In this document: positions 1 to 7,448 of the stretch, in pieces
How the letters are laid out: every line of letters begins with the position of its first letter
Position numbering within the stretch: position 1 is the stretch's first letter
Source of the DNA: Roseburia sp.
GTDB taxonomy: Bacteria; Bacillota_A; Clostridia; Lachnospirales; Lachnospiraceae
NCBI GenBank assembly: GCA_019411365.1
Contig: DXQT01000035.1
Coordinates: 1-27,415 of the forward strand
Direction of reading: 5' to 3'
Length of the DNA stretch: 27,415 nt
Program-made: the position numbers and the translations under genes
The notes under the pieces: model-generated
Told to the model about the DNA's origin: nothing
Database searches by the model: none
What the model saw: the letters and a program-made list of their open reading frames with translations, nothing else

Positions 1-8
1 GAATGAGC

Positions 9-107
9 AGTACCGTTGCGAGTGACACATAGCGAGAGCGTGTCTTGAATGTTTTTGCTGATTTTGAACAATTGAAAGAAGATTATGAAGAGTTTCGCAA
101 ACGCCTA
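9..107 (+). repeat. Dispersed 99-bp repeat, copy 1 (upstream of trxA)
   Basis: This stretch matches 2717-2815 at 92 of 99 positions with no indel. It contains a short stem, GACAC/GTGTC, around 24-44. One frame is open from the stop at 30-32 to the TAA at 114-116, reading like the acidic C-terminus of a protein (…FEQLKEDYEEFRKRLSK). It has no start codon after the stop, and the second copy carries two in-frame stops, so coding is unlikely now. The repeat ends 31 nt before the trxA start. Its identity is unknown to me; it may be a mobile-element remnant or a 5'-UTR element. Confidence 0.8.
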
Positions 108-138
108 TCAAAGTAAATGATAAGAAGGAGAAAAAATT

Positions 139-450
139 ATGGTAAAGAAAATTTCACAGAACGAATTTAACGAAGTAACAGCAAGTGAGGTAGCAGTCAT
201 TGATTTTTCTGCTACATGGTGTGGACCATGTAAAATGTTAGCACCTGTATTGGAGGAGGTTTCCGAGGAATATGCAGGAAAAGTAAACTTTTTCAATGTA
301 GATGTCGATGAGAACCCGGATCTCGCAATGCAGTACAAAATCATGAATATCCCGGCACTTGTCGTATTGAAAAAGGGTGAAAAGGTCGATACACAGGTAG
401 GTTTCGCTCCAAAAGAAAATATTGTAGAATTTATTAAAAAACAGTTATAA
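139..450 (+). CDS. trxA: Thioredoxin
   Basis: This is a cytoplasmic disulfide reductase, re-reduced by thioredoxin reductase (not in this window). The 103-aa length is normal for TrxA. The active site WCGPC is at residues 27-31, the buried Asp at 22 (VIDFSATW) and the cis-proline loop at 71-73 (IPA), so all catalytic elements are intact. The start is fixed by AAGGAG about 9 nt upstream of ATG. It is followed after 46 nt by an OhrR-type redox regulator, which suggests an oxidative-stress context. No promoter is visible inside the window; the sequence immediately upstream is the dispersed repeat. Confidence 0.97.
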   Translation: MVKKISQNEFNEVTASEVAVIDFSATWCGPCKMLAPVLEEVSEEYAGKVNFFNVDVDENPDLAMQYKIMNIPALVVLKKGEKVDTQVGFAPKENIVEFIKKQL

Positions 451-465
451 TAAAAGAAAGCGGCG

Positions 466-479
466 CTTACCACAGTAAG
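466..479. promoter_or_regulatory. Small inverted repeat between trxA and ohrR
   Basis: CTTAC-CACA-GTAAG is a perfect 5-bp inverted repeat 17 nt before the MarR-family start codon. It could be an operator for autoregulation, or a weak RNA hairpin. It does not resemble the classical OhrR operator core (TACAATT-AATTGTA) and has no T-run, so it is not a terminator. Confidence 0.25.
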
Positions 480-496
480 GGCAACAGGATGACAAT

Positions 497-925
497 ATGG
501 AAAAATACGATGCATTGAAATTGGAGAAACAGCTTTGTTTTCCATTGTATGCAGTATCAAAAGAAATTGTAAAAAAGTACAAGCCATATCTGGATGAACT
601 GGATCTGACTTACACACAGTACATTACAATGATGGTCATGTGGGAGCATAAGGAGATGAATGTGAAGGAGCTTGGGGAACATCTGTACCTCGACTCCGGA
701 ACACTCACCCCGGTTTTAAAAAAGCTGGAACAAAAAGGCTGGGTGAAACGAAACCGGGCAAAAGAGGATGAGAGAGTTTTGATCGTCACGCTCACCGCAG
801 AAGGCGAAAAGTTAAGAGATAAAGCAGTGGAAATTCCACAAAAAGTTGGTGGGTGCGTCTGTCTTGATCAGGAAGAGGCAGCATCACTTTATAAAATTTT
901 ATATAAAATATTGGAGAATATGTAA
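497..925 (+). CDS. ohrR: MarR-family regulator, OhrR type (peroxide sensor)
   Basis: This is a 142-aa winged-helix repressor. The N-terminus (QLCFPLYAVSKEI) carries the single reactive cysteine of OhrR proteins at residue 14. The two tyrosines that hydrogen-bond the cysteine in the Bacillus subtilis homologue have counterparts at 28 and 39 (KKYKPY; LTYTQY). The recognition helix LYLDSGTLTPVLKKLEQ and the wing (NRAKEDERVLIVTLT) are typical. A second Cys pair lies near residues 117-119 (GGCVC). Known OhrR proteins sense organic hydroperoxides or hypochlorite and repress ohr, but no ohr gene lies nearby. It follows trxA by 46 nt, so co-transcription is plausible. Family assignment is firm; the target genes are inference. 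Confidence 0.85.
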   Translation: MEKYDALKLEKQLCFPLYAVSKEIVKKYKPYLDELDLTYTQYITMMVMWEHKEMNVKELGEHLYLDSGTLTPVLKKLEQKGWVKRNRAKEDERVLIVTLTAEGEKLRDKAVEIPQKVGGCVCLDQEEAASLYKILYKILENM

Positions 926-1041
926 TTATTTGCAGATTTTCAGATTGATTGCATAGGGCAAAAGAAAATGTTGCGGTAATCATTAACAATTTTAACAGGT
1001 CAGGCGTATTGCCAGACTACATAGAAAAGGAGAAGAGCAGC

Positions 1042-2082
1042 ATGGAAAAAGTGAATTTTGGTGTAACAAAGCGAGGGGAAGAAGCCTCGTTATATGTGTT
1101 GGAGAATAAAAACAACACAACGATTAAGGTGACAGACTATGGTGCAACACTGGTTTCTCTTTTATTTGCGGACAAGGCAGGGGTACAGAAAGACCTTGTA
1201 CTTGGGTATGATAACGTGACCGGATATGAGGAACATACCAGTTACTTTGGGGCGATTATCGGACGAAACGGAAATCGTATCAAAGACAGTCGGTTTACGA
1301 TTAATGGAAAAGAGTACAGGATTGACGAGAATGAGAATCATAATAATCTCCACAGTGGAAAAAACGGGTTTAACACGGTCATCTGGGAAGTGAGAGAACA
1401 CACGGACAATAGCATCACATTTTATCACTACAGTTCAGAGACAGAGCAGAAATTCCCGGGCAACATGGAGATTACCGTTACATACACGATTGCAGATGAT
1501 GATACACTGCATATTGTATATAATGGAAAAGCGGATGCAGATACGGTTATGAACTGCACGAATCATTCCTATTTTAATCTGAATGGTCACGAGAGTGGAA
1601 GTATTGAAGGACAGGTATTGCAGATTTTCGCAGATGCCTATACGCCAGTCGTGGATTCAAGTGCGATTCCGACAGGAGAGATTGCATCGGTGGAGGGAAC
1701 GCCGATGGATTTCCGAACAGAAAAACAGATTGGACAGGATATCAGGGCAGATTTTGAACAGCTTCATTTTACAGGCGGTTACGATCACAATTATGTTCTC
1801 GGCAGACCAGGTGAGAAAAAGATTATGGCAAACGCATACTGCCGGGAGAGTGGAATTGCCTTAGAAGCGGAAACTGACTGCTGTGGTGTACAGTTTTATG
1901 CAGGAAACTTTATCGGAGAGCAGACCGGAAAAGGTGGTGCATCCTATCACGACAGAAGTGCATTTTGTCTGGAGTCCCAGTTTTATCCAAATGCGGTGAA
2001 TGAACCGGATTTTCCGTCACCGGTGGTGAAAGCGGGAGATACCTATCACACGGAGACAAGTTACCGGTTTTATCTGAGATAG
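1042..2082 (+). CDS. galM: Aldose 1-epimerase (galactose mutarotase)
   Basis: This cytoplasmic enzyme interconverts alpha and beta anomers of galactose/glucose before the Leloir pathway. It is 346 aa, the normal length. Expected signatures are present: GRNGNRI near residues 74-80, NNLHSG around 100, the catalytic acid in TNHSYFNLNGH (His175), the Asp in GGYDHNY, and the catalytic base in CLESQFYPNA (Glu311). The reading frame is open upstream to 949, but the start at 1042 is chosen because AGGAG lies 9 nt before it and residues 1-8 (MEKVNFGV) match the family's N-terminus. No other gal gene is adjacent. The 116-nt gap before it holds an imperfect hairpin (GTCaGGC/GCCaGAC, 999-1017) of unknown role. 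Confidence 0.93.
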   Translation: MEKVNFGVTKRGEEASLYVLENKNNTTIKVTDYGATLVSLLFADKAGVQKDLVLGYDNVTGYEEHTSYFGAIIGRNGNRIKDSRFTINGKEYRIDENENHNNLHSGKNGFNTVIWEVREHTDNSITFYHYSSETEQKFPGNMEITVTYTIADDDTLHIVYNGKADADTVMNCTNHSYFNLNGHESGSIEGQVLQIFADAYTPVVDSSAIPTGEIASVEGTPMDFRTEKQIGQDIRADFEQLHFTGGYDHNYVLGRPGEKKIMANAYCRESGIALEAETDCCGVQFYAGNFIGEQTGKGGASYHDRSAFCLESQFYPNAVNEPDFPSPVVKAGDTYHTETSYRFYLR

Positions 2083-2165
2083 GGTTGAAACGATAAACGA
2101 ATCAGGATGAAAGTGCTGATAAATTGCATTGACAGAACAAACAGCCGATTTTGTCAGAAATATAG

Positions 2166-2194
2166 TTGACTTCGGGGGAAAAAAGTGCTATTCT
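2166..2194 (+). promoter_or_regulatory. Sigma-A-type promoter of the proS T-box leader
   Basis: TTGACT (2166-2171), a 17-bp spacer, then TATTCT (2189-2194). This predicts a transcript start near 2201, just before the T-box structure. Position and spacing support it; only the sequence match is seen. Confidence 0.75.
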
Positions 2195-2200
2195 CCAACA

Positions 2201-2560
2201 TAGCATGAAAAGTGATAATTATGAGTGAGTCTATAGCTGATAATTATGTGAAAGCGATGATAAGAGTTAGTACGTTTCCTATGATGTGCAGAGAGAAGGC
2301 GGTCGGTGCGAGCCTTTCATGATGAAAACGGAACCTGTCTTTGAGCGTGAAGTGAACGTGGATATTGTAGCCGCAATCTGCATCAGATGTTGAAAAGCAG
2401 CGCGGATTCATTAATAAGCTTCATCGGGAGCTCCCGTTACAGAGCTGGCATATCGGAGGTTTCCTGTATGCGTGAGAGCGGTTTTACCGAAGTTAGGTGG
2501 TACCACGGACAGATAGTTCGCCCTAAGCTGATATTTTCATATTGGCTTGGGGCTTTTTTA
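2201..2560 (+). promoter_or_regulatory. T-box riboswitch, proline specifier (CCU)
   Basis: This leader senses uncharged tRNA. Visible parts in order are GTTAGTACG (2267-2275), the AGAGAG stretch (2289-2295), an apical-loop motif GGTGCGAGCC (2305-2314), and the specifier region GAA-CCT-GTC with the proline codon CCT at 2334-2336. The T-box itself is AGGTGGTACCACGG (2495-2508), followed by an intrinsic terminator. The bulge TGGT in the T-box is complementary to ACCA, the acceptor end expected of bacterial tRNA-Pro. A CCU specifier agrees with the downstream gene, proS. Uncharged tRNA-Pro is expected to favour the antiterminator and read-through. Confidence 0.93.
2520..2559 (+). terminator. T-box-controlled intrinsic terminator
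   Basis: GCCCTAAGC (2520-2528) pairs with GCTTGGGGC (2545-2553), nine pairs with one G-U, followed by six T. Antiterminator formation by the T-box sequence at 2495-2508 would compete with this stem. Confidence 0.9.
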
Positions 2561-2678
2561 ATGCTTCGAAAATATCTGTATTCAAAAAAATAGACAATTG
2601 CGAAACTCATAACAACCTAAATTGAATTGTGAGAAATTGACAAAAGACATGAAAGACATTGGGGAGCCGCCGGCACTT

Positions 2679-2715
2679 AGAAGGCAGATACAACAGTAAG
2701 TTGTGTCTGGCTTCT
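2679..2715. repeat. Strong hairpin between T-box terminator and proS
   Basis: A 16-bp stem with one mismatch and one G-U pair (AGAAGGCAGATACAAC with GTTGTGTCTGGCTTCT) and a 5-nt loop. It directly abuts repeat copy 2 and has no T-run, so it is not a simple terminator. It lies in the 289 nt between the T-box terminator and proS, a stretch without any gene. Possible roles are RNA processing, stability, or the end of a mobile element. Confidence 0.6.
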
Positions 2716-2716
2716 T

Positions 2717-2815
2717 AGTACCGTTGCGAGCGACACATAGCGAGAGCGTGTCTTGAATGTTTTTGTTAATTTTGAATAATTGAAAGAAGACTAGGATGAG
2801 TTTCGCAAACGCCTA
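2717..2815 (+). repeat. Dispersed 99-bp repeat, copy 2 (upstream of proS)
   Basis: About 93% identical to 9-107 and the same length. The frame open in copy 1 is broken here by TAA and TAG, so the element does not code. It ends 33 nt before the proS ATG, nearly the same spacing as copy 1 to trxA (31 nt). Confidence 0.8.
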
Positions 2816-2848
2816 ATTCAAAAAAACAAGAAAAGGAGAAAGGATTAT

Positions 2849-4576
2849 ATGAAATTAGAAAAATTAGTAGGTGACAGATTTAAGGAAAGACCGGCGGATT
2901 GTCAGGTAGACAGCCACGCACTTATGATCCGTGGTGGTTACATGAAGAATGTGGCAAACGGAATTTACTCTTCTTATATGCCACTCCGCAGAATTACAAG
3001 AAAGATCGAGCAGATCATCCGTGAGGAGATGGATGCGATTGATGGACAGGAAGTACAGTTCCCGGTTGTTATGCCGGCAAGTCTCTGGCAGGAGTCTGGC
3101 AGATACGACAGCATCGGAAAAGAACTTTTACGTTTTACAGACCGAAACGGAGCGCAGATGGTTCTTGGTATGACACATGAGGAGGCAGCCGTTCAGTTAG
3201 TAAGAGAATATGGACAGAGCTATGCAAAATACCCATTCATGATTTATCAGATCCAGACAAAATTCCGTGACGAGGCACGTCCAAGAGCAGGATTGATCCG
3301 TGTGCGTGAGTTTACCATGAAAGATGCTTATTCTTTCCACACAAGTCAGGAAGATTTAGAGCAGTACTATGATAAATGCCACAAAGCATATGAGAGAATC
3401 TATGCAAGAGCAGGTATCCCGGAGGTAGTTTCTGTAAAATCCGATTCCGGTATGATGGGCGGAAATGTTTCCCATGAGTTCATGCTTTTAACTCCAATCG
3501 GAGAGGATTCCATCGTAATCTGTAATGAGTGTGATTACCGTGCCAATATGGAAGCAGCCGAAAATATTGTAGAGAACGAGACAGAGGCTATGCAGGAACT
3601 TACCAAAGTTGCAACACCTGGCATGCATACGATTGAGCAGGTCTGTGAATTCTTACATGCAGATGCAAAGAAATCCATGAAAGCCGTTGTTTACCAGAGA
3701 AATTCCGATGACAAATATATTCTCATTTTTGTGCGTGGTGACCTCGAAATTAATGAGACAAAACTGACCAATTACCTTGGCTGCGATGTTCATCCGGCAG
3801 TGATCACAGAGGAGAGTGGCATTCAGACAGGATTTATCGGACCGGTGAACCAGAATGCAGACTGCATCGTTTTATTTGACCGTTCTTTAAAGGGAACAAC
3901 AAATCTTGTCTGCGGCGCCAATGAAGTGGATTATCATTACACAGGCCTGAATATGGAGCGCGAGTTCCCGGATGCAGAGTATGTTGATCTTGCAAAAGTT
4001 GTGGAGGGCGGTATCTGCCCATGCTGCGGTAAGAAATCACTGACCATTTCCCGTGGTATTGAGGTTGGTAACATCTTCCAGCTCGGAACGAAATACACCA
4101 AGACCATGAACATGACCTATGTGGACAAAGATGGCATAAGCAAAAATCCAATTATGGGTTGCTACGGTATCGGTGTCGGACGTATGGCAGCTTCCATTTG
4201 TGAAGCACATCATGATGATTATGGTCCAATCTGGCCAATGAGCATTGCTCCGTGGCAGGTTCACATCTGTGCGATGAACCTTGATAAAGAGGGTGTCAGG
4301 GAAGTAGCAGATACTTTATATGAGAATTTACAGAATGCCGGTGTGGAAGTGATCTATGATGACCGCTCCGTAAGTGCCGGAAATAAATTCTCCGATGCAG
4401 ACCTTTTAGGGGTTCCGGTTCGTGTTGTTGTGAGCCCACGTAACTTAAAAGAGTCTGTTGTGGAAGTTTCCACTCGTGACAAGAGCCTTATGGAGAAAGT
4501 TCCGGTAGAAAATGCCGAGCAGTATGTAAAAGACCTTGTAGAGAAAATGAAAAAAGAGTGTAATCTGGTAAAATAA
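2849..4576 (+). CDS. proS: Prolyl-tRNA synthetase (bacterial type, with editing domain)
   Basis: It charges tRNA-Pro with proline. At 575 aa it is the long bacterial form. A class II catalytic core (residues about 1-220) holds motif 2 in TKFRDEARPRAGLIRVREFT, followed by the KDAYSFH segment. An inserted YbaK-like editing domain spans roughly 230-390, motif 3 is GCYGIGVGRMAAS, and a C-terminal anticodon-binding domain (IAPWQVHICAMN onwards) follows. Paired cysteines CNEC and CPCC flank the insertion, as is common in this form. AAGGAG precedes the ATG. Expression is controlled by the upstream T-box. The stop codon touches the start of the next gene. Confidence 0.97.
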   Translation: MKLEKLVGDRFKERPADCQVDSHALMIRGGYMKNVANGIYSSYMPLRRITRKIEQIIREEMDAIDGQEVQFPVVMPASLWQESGRYDSIGKELLRFTDRNGAQMVLGMTHEEAAVQLVREYGQSYAKYPFMIYQIQTKFRDEARPRAGLIRVREFTMKDAYSFHTSQEDLEQYYDKCHKAYERIYARAGIPEVVSVKSDSGMMGGNVSHEFMLLTPIGEDSIVICNECDYRANMEAAENIVENETEAMQELTKVATPGMHTIEQVCEFLHADAKKSMKAVVYQRNSDDKYILIFVRGDLEINETKLTNYLGCDVHPAVITEESGIQTGFIGPVNQNADCIVLFDRSLKGTTNLVCGANEVDYHYTGLNMEREFPDAEYVDLAKVVEGGICPCCGKKSLTISRGIEVGNIFQLGTKYTKTMNMTYVDKDGISKNPIMGCYGIGVGRMAASICEAHHDDYGPIWPMSIAPWQVHICAMNLDKEGVREVADTLYENLQNAGVEVIYDDRSVSAGNKFSDADLLGVPVRVVVSPRNLKESVVEVSTRDKSLMEKVPVENAEQYVKDLVEKMKKECNLVK

Positions 4577-6046
4577 ATGGAAAAAATAAACGGAATCCCG
4601 ATGATCCCATTTGGACTTCTTGGCGGTTTCTGTGATCATCTGGAAATCAGAATCACAGGACTGTCGGAGGAAGGTTTTTCGTTTCGTGTACCGGAAAAAA
4701 TAGAAAAAGCGGCGTGCCTTGAGATTTGTTTTTTTGACTTTTCTGCTGACTGTTACCGCAAAGTGCAGTTGGCAGAGAAGGAAAGAGAGATGAAGTTAAC
4801 AGAGGAGACGCCCTTTTTCTTTATCTATTCGGTGTGGACAAAAAACGGGGAATACAGGGAGCAGGTAAAGCGTCTGGTGACAGATTATGACAACTACATA
4901 TCGCTAAAACTCGCAGGAGATGATGCGTATCTTTCAGAAAAAATGGTTGGTTATCCGGCAGAATTGGACGAAGTTTACGCAGAGAGCTTCGAAGAGCAGA
5001 AGAAAGAGTGGTTCAGCGGTGGTGGAGATGGAAGGAAAGATTGTTTTTGTGAGAAAAAAGGGAAAGAGGAAATTTGGAAAAAACAATCGAGCTCTGACGA
5101 TTTCGAAGAAGGACTGGAATTTGAGCTTGCCCTCACGATAGACCGCCCGGAATTATATAACGATTTCCTACAAAAAGACGGGACAACATTTTGTCATGAC
5201 TACTGGAAAAACAATTTTCTGGAGCATCATCCATTGAGTCAGAAGCAAGCAACACGACTCTACATCGGAAATCAGTTCTGCCACAATCTTTTCCCAGAGA
5301 AAAAACAGTTGTTTCAGATGTTGGAGAAAGCATTTGAGAATAAGCTTGCGGTGACGATTGCATTTACTTATGTCCGGGACAATCTGCTGGAAGAGACAGA
5401 AAAACTTTTGCAGGAACTTCAAGTATGGTGTCAAGAGAAAGAGCAGGAAGTAAGTAAGCAACAGGTAGCAACTAAAGAACAGAAGGGCAGCAGGAAACAG
5501 CCGGCAATGGAAATTATTGTAAACGACTGGGCGATGCCTGCACTTTTGCATGGAAAACCACATTTAAAACCAGTGTTGGGAGTTCTGTTAAACAAACGCA
5601 GAAAAGATGTCCGTCTGCCGTATAAACATGGCATCGGCAATCACGTGGATAGTCTGGCAGAAAATAATTTAAATTGTGGATTCTATCAGAATTATTTAAA
5701 GAATACTCTCAATATACAAAGATTTGAATTTGAATCATGTGGATATAAGGTTACAATCCCAGATGGACACCACAGCCTGCATCTTCCTTTTTTTCAGACC
5801 AACGCATCGCAGTATTGTACACTTTATGCCTGTTGCAGATATGGTGATAGGGGAAAACAGGAGTTGCCGGAAAACTGCCCAAATTATTGTGATAAAAAAG
5901 TATTTCTATATCCGAAGCATCTGAAAATGGTGGGAAGGTATAATTCACTGTTTGGATATGATGAGAAAATACTGTGGGATGAAAAACAATTGCAGGATTA
6001 TCTCGAACAGGGGATTGACCGGATTGTTGTGAATGTTTCTTTGTAA
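4577..6046 (+). CDS. U32-like protein with N-terminal PilZ-like region, translationally coupled to proS
   Basis: 489 aa. The ATG follows the proS stop with no gap, so coupling is likely. Residues about 20-60 (ITGLSEEGFSFRVPEKI) faintly resemble a PilZ beta-barrel, without the usual N-terminal Arg pair. Residues about 180-489 read like the U32 (PF01136) TIM-barrel family: RLYIGNQFCHNLFPEKK, TIAFTYVRDNLLEE, EIIVNDWAMPALL, LGVLLNKRRKDVRLP and a terminal Cys set C414, C419/C420, C434, C438. Studied U32 proteins (UbiU/V, TrhP, RlhA) use four cysteines for a 4Fe-4S cluster in hydroxylation of RNA or ubiquinone, so a cluster here is inference. Residues about 150-175 and 295-315 are low-complexity, charged linkers. 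Substrate unknown. Confidence 0.6.
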   Translation: MEKINGIPMIPFGLLGGFCDHLEIRITGLSEEGFSFRVPEKIEKAACLEICFFDFSADCYRKVQLAEKEREMKLTEETPFFFIYSVWTKNGEYREQVKRLVTDYDNYISLKLAGDDAYLSEKMVGYPAELDEVYAESFEEQKKEWFSGGGDGRKDCFCEKKGKEEIWKKQSSSDDFEEGLEFELALTIDRPELYNDFLQKDGTTFCHDYWKNNFLEHHPLSQKQATRLYIGNQFCHNLFPEKKQLFQMLEKAFENKLAVTIAFTYVRDNLLEETEKLLQELQVWCQEKEQEVSKQQVATKEQKGSRKQPAMEIIVNDWAMPALLHGKPHLKPVLGVLLNKRRKDVRLPYKHGIGNHVDSLAENNLNCGFYQNYLKNTLNIQRFEFESCGYKVTIPDGHHSLHLPFFQTNASQYCTLYACCRYGDRGKQELPENCPNYCDKKVFLYPKHLKMVGRYNSLFGYDEKILWDEKQLQDYLEQGIDRIVVNVSL

Positions 6047-6126
6047 TAGTAGGACATTGTCTGGACAGGAATGCATTTTTATATAGAAAACGATTCCGCT
6101 GAAATGCAACAGGGGAGAAAAATACG

Positions 6127-7398
6127 ATGGAGTCTGTTCTTGACCGTGTAATCAAGCAGAACACGGAAAATGTAAATTTATTAAAAACAAAAGATTACAA
6201 TATTTTTTCTGTTTTACAGATACAGTCAAAGGAAGTTCTGATCTGCCGCATGATAGCTGACCTTTTAAATCCGAGAGGGCAGCATGGCGCAGGGGCAGAG
6301 TACTTAAAAATTTTCTTGAGAGATTGTCTTGGAATGGAAAAAATGGATACAAAACTGGCAGATCAGGCAATTGTGACGGCAGAATATGCGATTGATGATG
6401 AGCGGAGAATCGACATTGTAATTGAAATTGGCAGCTATTTTCTTCCGATAGAAGTGAAAATATATGCGGCTGACCAGAAAAGCCAGTGCTTTGATTATTA
6501 TCAGTATGCAAAAAGAAGAGATGCGCAGGCGAAAGTGTATTATCTGACATTGGATGGACACAGACCGGGAAAAGACAGCACATCTTCCGGCAGCCAGTCA
6601 GTACCGGAGGAGGATATCGTCTGTCTCTCATTCCGTGAGCACATTTTAAACTGGCTGAAAGCATGTAAAAGTTGTGAAAATACAGGAATGGTTCCTATTT
6701 TGGAACAGTTTATCCAGAACATAGAACAAATCAGCGGTTATACAAGTGAGAAGGTGAGAAATATGGTAATTGATGAACTGCTTAAGTCGGGTGATTCCCT
6801 AAGAGCAGGGATGCAGATCGCAGATTCCATCAATGCTGCGAAAGCAAAGCTGATTTATCTGGTTTTCGAAGAGTTTGAAAAGCAGTTGGCAGGAGTGGCG
6901 GAAAGAAATCATTGGACGAGAGAGAAAAAAAGCAACTGGTATGAATATAAAGAACAGGCAGATGAATTTTTTTATAAATGGAACACTACCTATCCTGGAA
7001 TCAACTACATTGTAAATGATGCCCAGATGCCGGATGGAAAGCAGCTCTGGTTCCGTGTGGAGGTAGAACATCGTCTGTTCGCCGGATTCTGTGTCTTTGA
7101 TCCGAATGCAGAATCGGAGGAAGGACACGGGGATCAGGTGGATGAATACGATGCTGCAACTGTAAAAGCAGTCGGGCATTATCTGAAAATCAGTGCGGCA
7201 GACCACAAGGACTGGTGGGCAACCAGGTGGTATCTGCCAGCCGGAGAACAGAAGCCAAACGATTCTGTTCCGAACTTTAAAATCATGAATGATGCAGCGA
7301 TTGCACTGGCAGATAAAGAGTGCAGGTCGGAGTTTGTATCATTGTGTGTTCGTAACATTGAGGAGATGGTGGAGAGAGTGCTTGCTATTCCGGAATGA
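6127..7398 (+). CDS. PD-(D/E)XK nuclease-superfamily protein (PDDEXK_4-like)
   Basis: 423 aa, soluble. An N-terminal helical segment (residues 1-65, including LICRMIADLLNPRGQHG, typical of this family) is followed by a nuclease core: ERRIDIVIEI supplies Asp96, PIEVKI supplies Glu109 and Lys111, and Gln117 with FDYYQY follows. The catalytic set D-(x)n-ExK is thus intact. The C-terminal half (about 200-423) has no motif I recognise, with many Trp and Tyr residues. A GGGGAG Shine-Dalgarno lies about 9 nt before ATG. It is followed by two other PD-(D/E)XK proteins. A DNA nuclease role is inferred; many members are found near defence or mobile genes but few have been studied. Confidence 0.75.
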   Translation: MESVLDRVIKQNTENVNLLKTKDYNIFSVLQIQSKEVLICRMIADLLNPRGQHGAGAEYLKIFLRDCLGMEKMDTKLADQAIVTAEYAIDDERRIDIVIEIGSYFLPIEVKIYAADQKSQCFDYYQYAKRRDAQAKVYYLTLDGHRPGKDSTSSGSQSVPEEDIVCLSFREHILNWLKACKSCENTGMVPILEQFIQNIEQISGYTSEKVRNMVIDELLKSGDSLRAGMQIADSINAAKAKLIYLVFEEFEKQLAGVAERNHWTREKKSNWYEYKEQADEFFYKWNTTYPGINYIVNDAQMPDGKQLWFRVEVEHRLFAGFCVFDPNAESEEGHGDQVDEYDAATVKAVGHYLKISAADHKDWWATRWYLPAGEQKPNDSVPNFKIMNDAAIALADKECRSEFVSLCVRNIEEMVERVLAIPE

Positions 7399-7448
7399 AA
7401 AAATTATAATAAAATAAGTATGTAGTGGATTGGAAAGGAGAAGCTGTT

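Noticed and set aside
949..1041. N-terminal extension of the aldose epimerase from an ATG at 949
   Set aside because: No Shine-Dalgarno before 949, the extra 31 residues do not resemble the family, and 1042 has a well-spaced AGGAG.
2094..2165. Terminator after galM (TGACAGAA…TTTTGTCA)
   Set aside because: The stem is short with a mismatch and no T-run follows, so it does not qualify.
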